Assembly (NCBI GenBank): GCA_946486375.1
Contig: CAMLTW010000007.1
Span: 62,001 to 126,000, forward strand
DNA: 64,000 bases
Direction: 5' to 3'
DNA from: an uncultured Rikenellaceae bacterium
GTDB taxonomy: Bacteria; Bacteroidota; Bacteroidia; Bacteroidales; Rikenellaceae
Of this stretch, positions 1-9,742 are shown piece by piece. Under the pieces are notes generated by a model, which was not told the origin of the DNA, did no database searches, and saw only the letters and a list, made by a program, of their open reading frames with translations. Position 1 is the first letter of the stretch. Every line of letters begins with the position of its first letter. Both the position numbers and the translations under genes were made by a program.

Positions 1-776
1 GCCGTCCCGCCTTGCGGCGGCAGTATCTGCACGCCCCGGCCTTCGCGCCCTACGGTGAAAAGTTCCTTGTCCGGATAAAAGGCACGCAATGCCTGTTCCA
101 CTCCCGGCACGTCTCTGTTGCAGATAACCGTGCGACATCCCCGGAAAAGCCCCAGTTTTTCCTGCAGTTTCTCCTCCGTACCCGAAAAGTTCTCCTGATG
201 GGCGGCTCCGATGTTGGTGAAGATGCCGATGTCGGGCCGGATCATTCCTTCCAGCCGTTCCATTTCTCCCGGATGCGAAACGCCCGCTTCGATCACCGCA
301 ATGTCCTCGCCGCCGTCGAGCATCAGCAGGGAAAGCGGCACGCCGAGCTGCGAATTGTAGCTGCGGGGGCTGCGGAACAGGCGGACGTCCGGCGGGCACA
401 ACTGGGCGATCCATTCCTTGGTCACCGTCTTGCCGTTGCTTCCGGTGATTCCCACCACGGTTCCCCGGAAGGCGTCCCGGTGCTTCGCCGCCAGTTGCTG
501 TAAAGCGGATAATGTATTATTTGTTACAACAAAACCGGCGTCCGGGTATTTCCCTTCCCCCGGCAGCCGTTCGACCAGAAAGGCCCGCACGCCGCGCCGG
601 TAAAGTTCGGGAACGAAGGCGTGTCCGTCGTGCCGTTCCCCGACCAGCGCGACGAAAAGGGCGTTGTCGCTTTCCACCACGCTCCGGCTGTCGGTCATCA
701 CGCGATCCGCCGCGAGGTCGGCGCCGACGAGTTCGCCCCCGGTGATGCGGGCGATTTCGGACAGGGTATAGTTCAT
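1..776 (-). CDS. murF: MurF, UDP-MurNAc-tripeptide D-alanyl-D-alanine ligase (N-terminal part)
   Basis: Cytoplasmic ligase that adds D-Ala-D-Ala to UDP-MurNAc-tripeptide in peptidoglycan precursor synthesis. The reverse strand reads from an ATG at 776 without a stop to the window edge (about 258 codons). It begins MNYTLSEIARITGGELVGAD, has the Mur ligase early motif TDSR, the ATP-binding loop GITGSNGKT near residue 112, and the EAGVSHPGEMERL segment typical of MurF. The C-terminal part lies outside the window. In many Bacteroidota MurF is fused to an alanine racemase domain, which cannot be tested here. The start is 5 bases downstream of the tsaD stop on the same strand, so the two genes are probably cotranscribed (tsaD first). 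Confidence 0.93.
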   Translation of the reverse strand, partial: MNYTLSEIARITGGELVGADLAADRVMTDSRSVVESDNALFVALVGERHDGHAFVPELYRRGVRAFLVERLPGEGKYPDAGFVVTNNTLSALQQLAAKHRDAFRGTVVGITGSNGKTVTKEWIAQLCPPDVRLFRSPRSYNSQLGVPLSLLMLDGGEDIAVIEAGVSHPGEMERLEGMIRPDIGIFTNIGAAHQENFSGTEEKLQEKLGLFRGCRTVICNRDVPGVEQALRAFYPDKELFTVGREGRGVQILPPQGGT

Positions 777-781
777 GTTCG

Positions 782-1807
782 TTATTTCAGGTTTTGAAGC
801 CGTGCTTCGGGTGCGGTTTCCATCGTGGCGAAATCGTTGTCGAGGTACTTGTAGTAACCGGCCACGGCGATCATCGCCGCATTATCCGTAGTGAACCGCA
901 GTTCGGGCAGGAATGTGTTCCAACCCCGCTTTTTCCCTTCGCGGACGATGGCGCCGCGGAGTCCCGAATTGGCCGACACCCCGCCAGCCACGGCGATGTC
1001 TTCGATGTCGAGGTTTCTGGCCGCCCGAATCAGCTTGTTCATCAGGATGTCCACCACCGTCGCCTGCAACGAGGCGCAGAGGTCGGCCTTGTTTTCTTCG
1101 ATGAAGTCCGGGTTCTCGGCCATCCGGTCGCGCAGGAAATAGAGGAAGGAGGTTTTCAGACCGCTGAAACTGTAATCGTAGCCGTCCACGGCCGGTTTGG
1201 CGAATTTGAACCGTTTCGGATCGCCCTCCTGCGCCAGCCGGTCGATGACCGGCCCTCCCGGATAGGGGAGTCCCATCACCTTGGCGCATTTGTCGAACGC
1301 CTCTCCCGCTGCGTCGTCGATGGTTTCCCCGATGATTTCCATTTCCTTCGGGCTTTTCACCAGCAGGATCTGGGAATTTCCGCCCGACACCAGCAGGCAG
1401 AGGAAGGGGAACCGGGGATGAGGCAATTTCCGGTCGGGCAGGTCGATGAAGTGGGACAGCACGTGCCCGTATAAATGATTCACCTCCATCATCGGGATGT
1501 CCCGCGCCAGCGCCAGCCCCTTGGCGAACGACACCCCCACGATCAGCGATCCCAGCAGTCCGGGCCCCCGCGTGAAAGCTACGCCGTCGATCTCGTCCAT
1601 CGTCACCCCGGCCTTCTTCAGAGCCACGTCCACCACGGGCACGATGTTCTGCTGGTGGGCGCGGGAAGCCAGTTCGGGAATCACGCCCCCGTAGGTGCGG
1701 TGGATTTCCTGTCCGGCGATAACATTCGACAGCAGAACTCCGTTACGCAGGACGGCGGCCGACGTATCGTCGCACGAGGATTCGATGCCGAGGATCGTAA
1801 TATCCAT
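782..1807 (-). CDS. tsaD: TsaD, tRNA N6-adenosine threonylcarbamoyltransferase
   Basis: Transfers the threonylcarbamoyl group from threonylcarbamoyl-AMP to A37 of ANN-decoding tRNAs (t6A synthesis), normally with TsaB and TsaE. The 341-residue length fits the family. The N terminus carries the ASKHA signature GIESSCDDTSAA. HLYGH near residue 110 supplies the HxxxH metal ligands, and the C-terminal GGVSANSGLR and FTTDNAAMIA blocks are present. The partner enzyme TsaC is encoded at 35171-35782, separately. The gene is divergent from tamB across a 58-bp spacer that holds a -7 box for this gene, and it is followed closely by murF. Confidence 0.97.
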   Translation of the reverse strand: MDITILGIESSCDDTSAAVLRNGVLLSNVIAGQEIHRTYGGVIPELASRAHQQNIVPVVDVALKKAGVTMDEIDGVAFTRGPGLLGSLIVGVSFAKGLALARDIPMMEVNHLYGHVLSHFIDLPDRKLPHPRFPFLCLLVSGGNSQILLVKSPKEMEIIGETIDDAAGEAFDKCAKVMGLPYPGGPVIDRLAQEGDPKRFKFAKPAVDGYDYSFSGLKTSFLYFLRDRMAENPDFIEENKADLCASLQATVVDILMNKLIRAARNLDIEDIAVAGGVSANSGLRGAIVREGKKRGWNTFLPELRFTTDNAAMIAVAGYYKYLDNDFATMETAPEARLQNLK

Positions 1808-1852
1808 CTTATCAGGTCGTTTATTTGGCTATTTTTTCGTAAAATTGTACCG

Positions 1853-1860
1853 CAAATGTA
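1853..1860 (-). promoter_or_regulatory. Bacteroidota -7 element for tsaD
   Basis: The reverse strand reads TACATTTG, an exact fit to the Bacteroidota -7 consensus TAnnTTTG. It lies 45 bases upstream of the tsaD start in the tsaD/tamB divergent spacer. No good -33 TTTG is visible at the usual 19-base spacing, so this rests on the -7 match alone. Confidence 0.45.
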
Positions 1861-1865
1861 GCATA

Positions 1866-4800
1866 ATGCGAAAACTTTTAAAAATAATCGTTTCCCTATT
1901 TTCGGCCCTGATCCTGACTGCCCTCATGGTGCCCGTCCTGCTGTCCATCCTGCTCAGCAGCCACACCGTGCAAAACCGGGTGGCCGACCGGCTGGCCCGG
2001 CTGGCGACCGACCGGCTGGGCACTCCCGTTTCCGTCGACCGGGTGCGGATGCGGCTCTTCAACCGGGCGGTGGTGGAAGGGTTCTATGTGCAGGATTACG
2101 CGGGGGACACCCTGCTTTACGTCCGCAGCCTCGACGCGGGCGTGAAGGGCTACAATCCGCTGACGGGAGTCGTCCGGCTGGGGGACGTCCGGTTGGACGG
2201 GGCGAAGTTCTACCTCTCGCAGGACAGTACGGGAACGATGAACCTGAAATACGTCACCGAAAAACTCAAAAGCGACAAGCCGAAGCGGAACCGGAAACCG
2301 CTCCGCCTGCGGGCCGGTTCCCTCCGGGTCACCGACACGCGGTTCAAACTGCGCAAATACGTCGTTCCCGACAAGCCTTACGGCGTGAATTTCGCCGATC
2401 TGGACGTGCGCGGCATCGACATGGACGTACAGGCCGTCCGGATGCACGGAGACAGCATCGGCGCTTCTCTGCAAAGCCTGGCTTTCGCCGAGAAGAGCGG
2501 TTTCGTTTGCCGGCGTCTTTCCGCATCGCGCGTCACGGTCGCGGGTTCGGGCATGACGCTCGACGACCTGACCGTCGTCGATCCCTATTCGGACATCCGA
2601 ATGGAACGCCTGCGCTTCGACTACCCTGCGTGGAAGGCCTACAAGGATTTCGTCCGGCAGGTGGAGATGCATGCGACGCTGAAGCCGAGCCTGGTCAGCT
2701 TCCGCACGATCGCCTGTTTCGCGCCCTCGCTGCGGGAATGGAAAAGCGTGCTCGACGTGAAGGGAACGGTGGACGGCACGGTAAGCGACCTGGCGGGCGA
2801 CCTGACCCGCGTCGCCACGCGCGACACGGAACTGGCGTTGAAATTCCGCATCGACGGACTGCCCGACATCCGGGAGACGGTCTTCACGTTCGACATCCCG
2901 GAACTTCAAACGACCGCTCCCGACATCGACTACCTTTACGGCGACATCACTGGCAAAAGCCTCGGCAAAACGGCGGCGACCCTCGAAAGGATGGGGCGCA
3001 TCCGGCTGGAAGGGCGTTTTCACGGCCTGTTGAGCAACTTCACGGCGGACGGTTCCCTGTCCGGGGAACCGGGCGGAAGCCGGTTCGACGTGCGGCTGCA
3101 ACCCGATACGATGGGGCTCACCCGCATGAACGGACGGGTGTGGTTCGACCGGTTCGGACTGGGGGAACTGCTCGGCAGCCCGAAGCTGGGGGAAGTGACG
3201 GTGACCGCCGCCGTGGACGGCTTCCTGAACCGCGACTCGCTCGCCCTGAACACGCAGGCGACCGTCGCCCAGCTCCGGTACAACGGTTACGACTACCGGG
3301 ACATCGACCTCGACGGAGAAGTCCGCAACCGCTATTTCCGCGGCTTCGTGGGCTCCGACGACCCCAACATCCGCTTCCGGATGAACGGCACCTTCGACTT
3401 CAACGGTTCCGTACCGAGGTACGACTTCGACCTCGACCTGCACCGGGCCGATCTGCGCCGGCTCCGGCTGAACCTGCGGGATTCGGTGTCGGTGCTGAGC
3501 GGGCGGATCATGGCCAACGCGGTGGGGTCGAACCTGAACGACATCAACGGTTCGGGAAGCATCCGCAACCTGTTCTACCGGTTCAACGCCGACACGGTGC
3601 AGACCGCCGAAATCCGCTTTCTGGGGAACAACAACGGGAACGTCAAGCAACTTTCCGTCCGATCCGACCTGCTGGACGCCGAGCTGCGCAGCCGGCTCAG
3701 CATCTACGACCTGATCCCCTACTTCCGACAGACGATCCGCAACTACCTCCCTTCGCTTCCCGCTCCGGACACTTCCCGCAACCGGGAGCTGGAAGCGGCG
3801 CTCGACCGGGCGCAGGACAACAGCGCGGACAACTACTACATCGTCAAAGCCACGGTGAAAAAGGGAGGGAGCTTTCCGGCGGCCTTCCTGCCGGCACTTT
3901 CGATCGCCGACGGCACGACGCTTTCCTTTCTTTTCAACCCCGCCACGGACAATTTTTCGCTGACGCTCGATTCCGAACTGATCGAATACAAAAACATGTA
4001 CGTCGCCGGTCTGTCGCTTACCAACCGGAACCAGTCGGATTCCGTCGCCGTCTACCTTCGGACAGAGGAGGCGGGGGTGGGAAACTTCTACATGCCGGAA
4101 CTGGCGGTGATCGGAGGCGCCCGCAGCAACGTCGTGAACCTCGGCGCGGGATTCTCCAACCGGGAAAACGGCACCTCGGCCCTGCTCAACACCACTTCCC
4201 GGCTGACGCTCGATCCGGAAACGGGGTCTTCGGCCCTCGATATCCGGTTCAACACCTCCCAGATTTCGGTGGGCGACCGGATGTGGCGCGTCGTCTCCCC
4301 CCGGATCACGGTAGGCGGGGGAACGGTGGACATCGAACGGTTCCGGCTGCTGAGCCAGGGGCAGGAACTGGCCGTGAGCGGCCGGCTGTCCAAAACCGAA
4401 AGCGACACCCTGCACCTGGCGATGAAGGAATTCGACCTGTCGCCCCTGTCGGGCCTGATCGACCGCTACGGCTACCGCGTGGAAGGCCGCACCAACGGCA
4501 GCGCGGAGATCGTCGGCCCGGCGGGAGAACGGCTGTTTTATTCCCAGCTCGGTTTCCGGGACATCCGGGTCAACGACAAGCCCCTGCCCAACAGTACGTT
4601 CAGCAGCCGCTGGGATCCGGAAACCCGCCGCATCCGGCTTTCGCTGGCCACGGCGGACGAAACGCTGGTGACGGGCGGATACCGCCCTTCGGACAAACGC
4701 TATTTCGTGAACATCGACTTTCCTCGTCTCGACCTCTCTTTCCTGCAACCCGTGCTGGGGACGGTGCTGACCGGCATCGAAGGGGAAGGAAACGCCCGGC

Positions 4801-6422
4801 TGGTGCTGACGGGGACGGGCGCGCGGCCCCTGCTGAACGGCACGATCGCCGTTCCCCGTTTCGCCGGGACGGTGGACTTCACCAAGGTACGCTATCGCAT
4901 CGACGACGCCGTGATCGACGTGCAGAACAACGATCTGGTGATGCGGAAAACCAAAGTGCGCGACGAGCGGAACGGAGAGGGGGATTTCGAAATGGCGCTC
5001 CGGACGACCTGGCTGTCCGACCTGCGCTACGACATCCGGCTGACCCCCGACCGGCTGCTGGCGCTTAACACGACCGAGAAGGACAACGACCTGTTTTACG
5101 GGACGGCCTACGCTTCGGGGACGGTGGGCATCCGCGGAGACAAACGCAGCGTGACGATGGACATCGCCGCCACGACGGAAAACAATTCGGCCTTTTACAT
5201 GCCGCTGAACGACAAGGCTTCCATCGCGGAAGCCGACTTCATCGTCTTCGAAGACCCGAACCGGAAGCGGGACACCGTACCCGGCGTGCGGGAACGCCTC
5301 ATACAGCGGCTCCGCAAGCGGCGCGAGCGCACCGACCGCAAGAGCGACCTGGATATCAACATGCTTCTGAACGTCCGGCCCAACACCGAAATCCAGCTGG
5401 TCATCGACCCGAAGATCGGAGACGTCATCAAAGCCAACGGAACGGGTTCGCTGAACCTGCACGTCCGACCGGCCGAAGAACTTTTCACCATGTACGGGGA
5501 CTACGAAATCAACGAAGGGAGCTACCTGTTCACCCTGATGAACGTGCTGAACAAGCGGTTCACCATCGAACGGGGAAGCACGATCCAGTGGACGGGCGAC
5601 CCGGTGGATGCGCTGCTGAACATCACGGCCACCTACCGGGTGCGAGCTTCGCTGGCCCCGCTGATGAACGACGAAAAAGGGTATCGTCAGAACGTGCCGG
5701 TGGACTGCAACCTGATCCTGACCGACCGGCTGACGCAGCCCACGATCAGTTTCGACGTGAAAGTGCCCACGGCGGACGCCGAAATCCGGAGCATCGTCCA
5801 GAGCGCCCTGAACACGCAGGAACTGAAATCGACCCAGTTCATGTGGCTGCTGGCGACCAACAGCTTCTACAACGACAACAGCACGACCAGCAGTTCCTTC
5901 AACATCGGCACCACGACCACGGCGGTAACGGGTATCGAATTCCTGTCCAACCAGCTCAGCAACTGGATCTCCTCCGACCGGTTCAGCTTCAATTTCGGTT
6001 ACCGGCCCAAAAGCGAGGTTTCGTCGGACGAGTACGATTTTTCGATGGCCTACGAGGTGATTCCGAACAAGCTCATCGTGGAAGGGGAAGGAAACTACAA
6101 CACGGGGAACAACGGGGCCATGACCGAGCGGGGGAACAACGCTCTGACGGGCGACTTCGCCGTGACCTATATCTTCGACCGGCTGGGGAACCTGCGGGCC
6201 AAGGGTTTTACGCGCACCATCGACCGCTTCGACGAAAACCAGGGGCTGCAGGAAAGCGGACTGGGGCTGTACTACAAACGGGATTTCGACACGTTCCGGG
6301 ACTTGTTCCGGCGCCGGAAGCGGCGTGCGGTTCCGCTGCTCCCGGCCCTGCCTGCGGATTCGGTGCAACGAGCCCTTCCGACCGAACCGGTAAAAACGCC
6401 GGTCGTTTCAGCGAAGCCGTAA
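1866..6422 (+). CDS. tamB: TamB-like translocation/assembly module protein
   Basis: Very large envelope protein (1518 residues from this start), predicted to be anchored in the inner membrane and to span the periplasm as a beta-taco/beta-groove. TamB-type proteins take part in lipid transport to, or protein assembly in, the outer membrane. An N-terminal membrane segment (about residues 5-30) precedes long AsmA/TamB-like repeats. The last third matches the TamB (DUF490) domain, with tracts such as YEINEGSYLFTLMNVLNK and a C-terminal beta-rich end. The reading frame is open further upstream, but ATG 1866 is preferred because the membrane segment follows it directly and the earlier frame runs back into tsaD. 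No Omp85 partner gene is adjacent. Confidence 0.88.
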   Translation: MRKLLKIIVSLFSALILTALMVPVLLSILLSSHTVQNRVADRLARLATDRLGTPVSVDRVRMRLFNRAVVEGFYVQDYAGDTLLYVRSLDAGVKGYNPLTGVVRLGDVRLDGAKFYLSQDSTGTMNLKYVTEKLKSDKPKRNRKPLRLRAGSLRVTDTRFKLRKYVVPDKPYGVNFADLDVRGIDMDVQAVRMHGDSIGASLQSLAFAEKSGFVCRRLSASRVTVAGSGMTLDDLTVVDPYSDIRMERLRFDYPAWKAYKDFVRQVEMHATLKPSLVSFRTIACFAPSLREWKSVLDVKGTVDGTVSDLAGDLTRVATRDTELALKFRIDGLPDIRETVFTFDIPELQTTAPDIDYLYGDITGKSLGKTAATLERMGRIRLEGRFHGLLSNFTADGSLSGEPGGSRFDVRLQPDTMGLTRMNGRVWFDRFGLGELLGSPKLGEVTVTAAVDGFLNRDSLALNTQATVAQLRYNGYDYRDIDLDGEVRNRYFRGFVGSDDPNIRFRMNGTFDFNGSVPRYDFDLDLHRADLRRLRLNLRDSVSVLSGRIMANAVGSNLNDINGSGSIRNLFYRFNADTVQTAEIRFLGNNNGNVKQLSVRSDLLDAELRSRLSIYDLIPYFRQTIRNYLPSLPAPDTSRNRELEAALDRAQDNSADNYYIVKATVKKGGSFPAAFLPALSIADGTTLSFLFNPATDNFSLTLDSELIEYKNMYVAGLSLTNRNQSDSVAVYLRTEEAGVGNFYMPELAVIGGARSNVVNLGAGFSNRENGTSALLNTTSRLTLDPETGSSALDIRFNTSQISVGDRMWRVVSPRITVGGGTVDIERFRLLSQGQELAVSGRLSKTESDTLHLAMKEFDLSPLSGLIDRYGYRVEGRTNGSAEIVGPAGERLFYSQLGFRDIRVNDKPLPNSTFSSRWDPETRRIRLSLATADETLVTGGYRPSDKRYFVNIDFPRLDLSFLQPVLGTVLTGIEGEGNARLVLTGTGARPLLNGTIAVPRFAGTVDFTKVRYRIDDAVIDVQNNDLVMRKTKVRDERNGEGDFEMALRTTWLSDLRYDIRLTPDRLLALNTTEKDNDLFYGTAYASGTVGIRGDKRSVTMDIAATTENNSAFYMPLNDKASIAEADFIVFEDPNRKRDTVPGVRERLIQRLRKRRERTDRKSDLDINMLLNVRPNTEIQLVIDPKIGDVIKANGTGSLNLHVRPAEELFTMYGDYEINEGSYLFTLMNVLNKRFTIERGSTIQWTGDPVDALLNITATYRVRASLAPLMNDEKGYRQNVPVDCNLILTDRLTQPTISFDVKVPTADAEIRSIVQSALNTQELKSTQFMWLLATNSFYNDNSTTSSSFNIGTTTTAVTGIEFLSNQLSNWISSDRFSFNFGYRPKSEVSSDEYDFSMAYEVIPNKLIVEGEGNYNTGNNGAMTERGNNALTGDFAVTYIFDRLGNLRAKGFTRTIDRFDENQGLQESGLGLYYKRDFDTFRDLFRRRKRRAVPLLPALPADSVQRALPTEPVKTPVVSAKP

Positions 6423-6596
6423 AGGGGCGTTTCGGGCCGGTGACGGGAGAATCCGATTCGATGGCGTCATTCCGGAAACAACCACGACTGTACGCGTTCC
6501 CGCCATTCCGAACCGAGCAGGGCCGAAGGCCCTGCGAGCTCACCGACCGCAGCCCGTGGTCGTCCCGTCAGGGACGGCACGGATAAAGCGCAGGTC

Positions 6597-6681
6597 GGTA
6601 ACAACAGCTAAAGATGATACGCTAACGTTCATTTCCTGCCGAGCGGGAGCAACGAAAAACCGCCGCAAGGCGGGTTAATCT
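6597..6681 (+). repeat. Left arm of ~85-bp inverted repeat
   Basis: Reverse complement of 9445-9528 with about four mismatches and one single-base indel. It starts with GGTAACAACAGCT and includes the perfect hairpin CCGCCGCAAGGCGG. The two arms point inward and enclose the peptidase gene. No open reading frame runs through the arm. Confidence 0.85.
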
Positions 6682-6704
6682 CTTTTCTTTTTGTATGCCG
6701 GACA

Positions 6705-6802
6705 GAGATGCTCACGCTTTGCCTGCGGCTGTGAATGCTACCTCCCGGCGCCTTTTCCGCACCAGCCTCACGGCTGACTGCGGGCTCCGGTCAGTGAGGC
6801 TC
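6705..6802 (+). repeat. Direct repeat segments shared with 9538-9742
   Basis: Several short blocks recur in the same order and orientation near the right arm: AGAGATNCTCACG, AATGCTACCTCCC (6734-6746 and 9567-9579), and a 27-base block at 6776-6802 versus 9716-9742 with two mismatches. The sequence between blocks differs in length. The right copy has extra hairpins. Confidence 0.7.
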
Positions 6803-7103
6803 GGAATACCTTCGGTCTTCCTCGGTTCAGGATGACGCAAGGTTGTGGTTCCTCAACAGCAAGAAGTTCCCCGTTACAAGGCGTCATTCCCGGGAGCGGG
6901 GCGATGCGGGAGTATATCCCTCCGCCCCCTTTCCGGGTATTCTCCGGAAGGAAATGCCCGCCGAAGAAACGGCACAAGAAATGCGCTGTCCTGTGCGTTA
7001 CAGGAAGGAGCGGGATGAAAGAGACCGGGTGCGCCCGACAGCGGGGAAACGGAAAAATTCCCTTTTTTCCGGCCGGAAAGACGGAAGATGCGCCCCGGAC
7101 GAT

Positions 7104-7111
7104 TATCTTTG
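7104..7111 (+). promoter_or_regulatory. -7 element for the peptidase gene
   Basis: TATCTTTG matches TAnnTTTG exactly and lies 20 bases before the ATG at 7132. It supports 7132 as the start and argues against the longer in-frame extension to 6832. No clear -33 box was found. Confidence 0.55.
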
Positions 7112-7131
7112 TCTCACTAATTCCTCCGTGT

Positions 7132-9174
7132 ATGAAAAAATTTGCAATGCTATTGACGATGACGGGATTTCTGGCGGGTCTGGCGGCCTGCGGCGATACG
7201 AAGAAAAAGGAACGGGCGGAAGATTTCGTCTGGCAGGCGGATCGTTTCGACGACATCAAGGTGCTGAGGTACCAGGTGCCCGATTTCGATTCCCTGAGCC
7301 TGAATCAGAAACTGCTGGTTTATTACCTGGGGCAGGCGGCGCTTTGCGGGCGCGACATTCTGTTCGACCAGAATTTCAAGTACAACCTGCCGATCCGCCG
7401 GACGCTGGAAGCGATTTACGAAGGCTATGACGGCGACCGGAACGATCCCCGGTTCGCCGAATTCGAAAAATACCTGAAGAAGGTGTGGTTCGCCAACGGC
7501 ATCCACCACCACTATTCGATGGACAAATTCACGCCCGGTTTCGACGAAGCCTATTTCGACGTGCTGGTTGCGGGGACGCCCGCCGACCTGTTCCCGGCGG
7601 ATTTCGGGACACAGGAGGAACTGATGGCGATCATCAAACCGGCGATGTTCGATCCGGCGCTTTACGCCAAACGGGTGAACCTCGAAGCGGGAGCCGACCT
7701 GCTCGAAACGTCCGCCAACAACTATTACGACGGGGTGACGCAACGGGAAGCCGAGGAATTTTACGCGGCGATGGCCGACCCGAACGATCCTCAGCCGGTT
7801 TCCTACGGGCTGAACAGTCAGCTGGTCAAGGAAAACGGCCGGTTGAAGGAGCGGGTCTGGAAGCTCGGCGGCATGTATTCCCCGGCGATCGAAAAGATCG
7901 TGTACTGGCTGGAACAGGCGGCTGCGGTGGCTGAAAATCCGTTGCAGAAACAGACGATCGACGCCCTGATCGCGTATTACAAAAGCGGAGACTTGAAGGA
8001 TTTCGACAAATATAATGTATTGTGGGTGGAAGACGTGGATTCGCAGGTCGATTTCGTGAACGGCTTCATCGAAACCTACGGCGACCCGCTGGGCTACAAG
8101 GCTTCATGGGAAGCGATCGCCAACTTCAAGAACATAGCCGCCACCAAGCGGACGGCCACCATCAGCGGCAACGCCCAATGGTTCGAGGATCACTCGCCCA
8201 TCGACCCGAAGTACCGCAAGCCCCACGTGAAAGGGGTGTCGGCGAAGGTCATCACCGTGGCGATGCTGGGAGGCGACTGCTTTCCGGCGACTCCGATCGG
8301 GATCAACCTGCCGAACGCCGACTGGATCCGCCGCGACCACGGTTCCAAATCGGTGACCATCGAGAACATCACCTACGCTTACGATCAGGCGGCCAAAGGA
8401 GACGGCTTCAAGGAAGAGTTCGTGCTGCGGCCCGAAGACCGGGAGAACATGGAAAAATACGGTTCGCTTTCCGACGACCTGCACACCGACCTGCACGAGT
8501 GTCTGGGCCATGCTTCGGGGCAGCTGGCGCCGGGCATCAAGGGCGACGAGCTGAAAAACTACGGTTCCACGCTGGAAGAGGCGCGGGCGGATCTGTTCGC
8601 CTTGTACTATCTGGGCGATCCGAAAATGCTCGAACTGGGACTGCTGCCTACGCTGGATGCGGCTTGGGCCGAGTATGCGAAGTACATGATGAACGGGATG
8701 ATGACCCAACTCACGCGGATTCAGCCGGGCAAGAACATCGAGGAAGCCCACATGCGCAACCGGGCGCTCATCGCCAACTGGTGCTACGAAAAAGGGCTGC
8801 CCGAAAACGTGGTCGAGAAGGTGACGCAGAACGGAAAAACCTATATCGTGGTGAACGATTTCGAGAAGCTCCGCGGACTGTTCGGCGACCTGCTGAAGGA
8901 AATTCAGCGGATCAAGTCGGAAGGGGATTTCCAGGCGGGACAGGCGCTCGTGGAAAACTACGGGGTGAAGGTCGATCCGGGGCTCCATGCGGAAGTGCTG
9001 GAACGATATGCGGCGCTCGATCTGGCTCCCTATGCGGGTTTCGTGAATCCGGAATACACGCTGGTGAAGGACGGGGATCGGGTGGTGGACGTGCGGATTT
9101 CCTACCCGGACGACTATGCGGCGCAGATGATGAAGTATTCCAAGCATTACTCTTATCTTCCGAGCGTGAATTAG
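7132..9174 (+). CDS. Dipeptidyl peptidase III-like M49 zinc peptidase lipoprotein
   Basis: Predicted lipoprotein exopeptidase of family M49, removing dipeptides from peptide N termini; probably periplasmic. The 680-residue protein starts with a lipoprotein signal ending LAAC at residue 20. It carries the M49 zinc motif HECLGH at residues 455-460. A downstream EEARAD (E482/E483) supplies the third zinc ligand. Length agrees with bacterial DPP III. ATG 7132 was chosen because it gives a proper signal peptide and sits just after a -7 box. It stands alone between repeat-rich intergenic regions, with no peptide transporter or partner next to it. Confidence 0.93.
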   Translation: MKKFAMLLTMTGFLAGLAACGDTKKKERAEDFVWQADRFDDIKVLRYQVPDFDSLSLNQKLLVYYLGQAALCGRDILFDQNFKYNLPIRRTLEAIYEGYDGDRNDPRFAEFEKYLKKVWFANGIHHHYSMDKFTPGFDEAYFDVLVAGTPADLFPADFGTQEELMAIIKPAMFDPALYAKRVNLEAGADLLETSANNYYDGVTQREAEEFYAAMADPNDPQPVSYGLNSQLVKENGRLKERVWKLGGMYSPAIEKIVYWLEQAAAVAENPLQKQTIDALIAYYKSGDLKDFDKYNVLWVEDVDSQVDFVNGFIETYGDPLGYKASWEAIANFKNIAATKRTATISGNAQWFEDHSPIDPKYRKPHVKGVSAKVITVAMLGGDCFPATPIGINLPNADWIRRDHGSKSVTIENITYAYDQAAKGDGFKEEFVLRPEDRENMEKYGSLSDDLHTDLHECLGHASGQLAPGIKGDELKNYGSTLEEARADLFALYYLGDPKMLELGLLPTLDAAWAEYAKYMMNGMMTQLTRIQPGKNIEEAHMRNRALIANWCYEKGLPENVVEKVTQNGKTYIVVNDFEKLRGLFGDLLKEIQRIKSEGDFQAGQALVENYGVKVDPGLHAEVLERYAALDLAPYAGFVNPEYTLVKDGDRVVDVRISYPDDYAAQMMKYSKHYSYLPSVN

Positions 9175-9224
9175 CTTCGGGCTTGATCGGGGAACCCTGG
9201 TTTCCCGTATCCTATTCAACGGCG

Positions 9225-9256
9225 ACGGCAGCATTCGATACGGGTGCTGCCGTTTG
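9225..9256 (+). terminator. Probable terminator of the peptidase gene
   Basis: Nine-base stem ACGGCAGCA/TGCTGCCGT with an 11-base loop, followed by only TTG. It lies 50 bases after the stop. The short T-tract makes it a weak call. Confidence 0.4.
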
Positions 9257-9444
9257 TCCGTCAACTATTCTTCGCAAGGGGCATCGTGTCGGAAAACCGG
9301 ACGGGCTTTTGCTTCGTCGCTTTTTTCCGAATGGAAAGACACCGTTTCCCAAACCACAGGAAGAACCCCCGTAAACATTGCATCATTCCGAGGAAAACCC
9401 GTTCCGGTTTGACGTGGGAATCTTTCATTTTTCCAGATAAACAC

Positions 9445-9528
9445 AGATTAACCCGCCTTGCGGCGGTTTTCGTTGCTTCCGCTCGTTAGGAAATGAACGT
9501 TAGCGCATCATCTTTAGCTGTTGTTACC
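9445..9528 (-). repeat. Right arm of ~85-bp inverted repeat
   Basis: Reverse complement of 6597-6681, about 94% identical by eye. It lies 270 bases past the peptidase stop. The direct-orientation blocks lie outside this arm but inside the left arm, so the whole is not a simple symmetrical element. Confidence 0.85.
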
Positions 9529-9537
9529 TCCCTGCAA

Positions 9538-9742
9538 AGAGATCCTCACGTCGCGGCGTTGCCGCTAATGCTACCTCCCTCCGCTGTATTCGCACCGGCC
9601 TTACAGGCCGACAACGGACAATGTTACTTCCCAAAGTTACCTCCTTGCAGTCGGTTAGCTCGTCCAGCCTTACGGCTGACCTCGGTTCGCTGTATCCGCA
9701 CCATTCCTGCGGAATGACTGCGGGCTACGATCAGTGAGGCTC
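9538..9742 (+). repeat. Direct repeat segments and micro-hairpin array
   Basis: Counterpart of 6705-6802 with insertions. It holds at least four perfect small stem-loops with 3-4 base loops in about 200 bases, each with a different stem sequence. Confidence 0.7.

Larger units (their letters stand above)
6423..7131 (+). other. 709-bp intergenic region with repeats and micro-hairpins
   Basis: No convincing gene. The region holds the left arm of an inverted repeat (6597-6681), segments repeated in direct orientation near 9538-9742, and many small perfect hairpins, for example AGGGCCGAAGGCCCT near 6522 and CAGCCTCACGGCTG near 6763. The end carries the promoter of the dipeptidyl peptidase gene. 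Confidence 0.7.

Noticed and set aside
1896-6368. Very long reverse-strand open frame of about 1490 codons opposite tamB
   Set aside because: It is a shadow produced by GC-rich codon bias of tamB; it has no signal peptide, no family motif and an abnormal Arg/Val/Gln/His composition.
6597-9528. Complete insertion sequence or transposon around the peptidase gene
   Set aside because: No transposase, integrase or target duplication can be seen, and the extra direct blocks are asymmetrical relative to the arms. Only the repeats themselves are reported.
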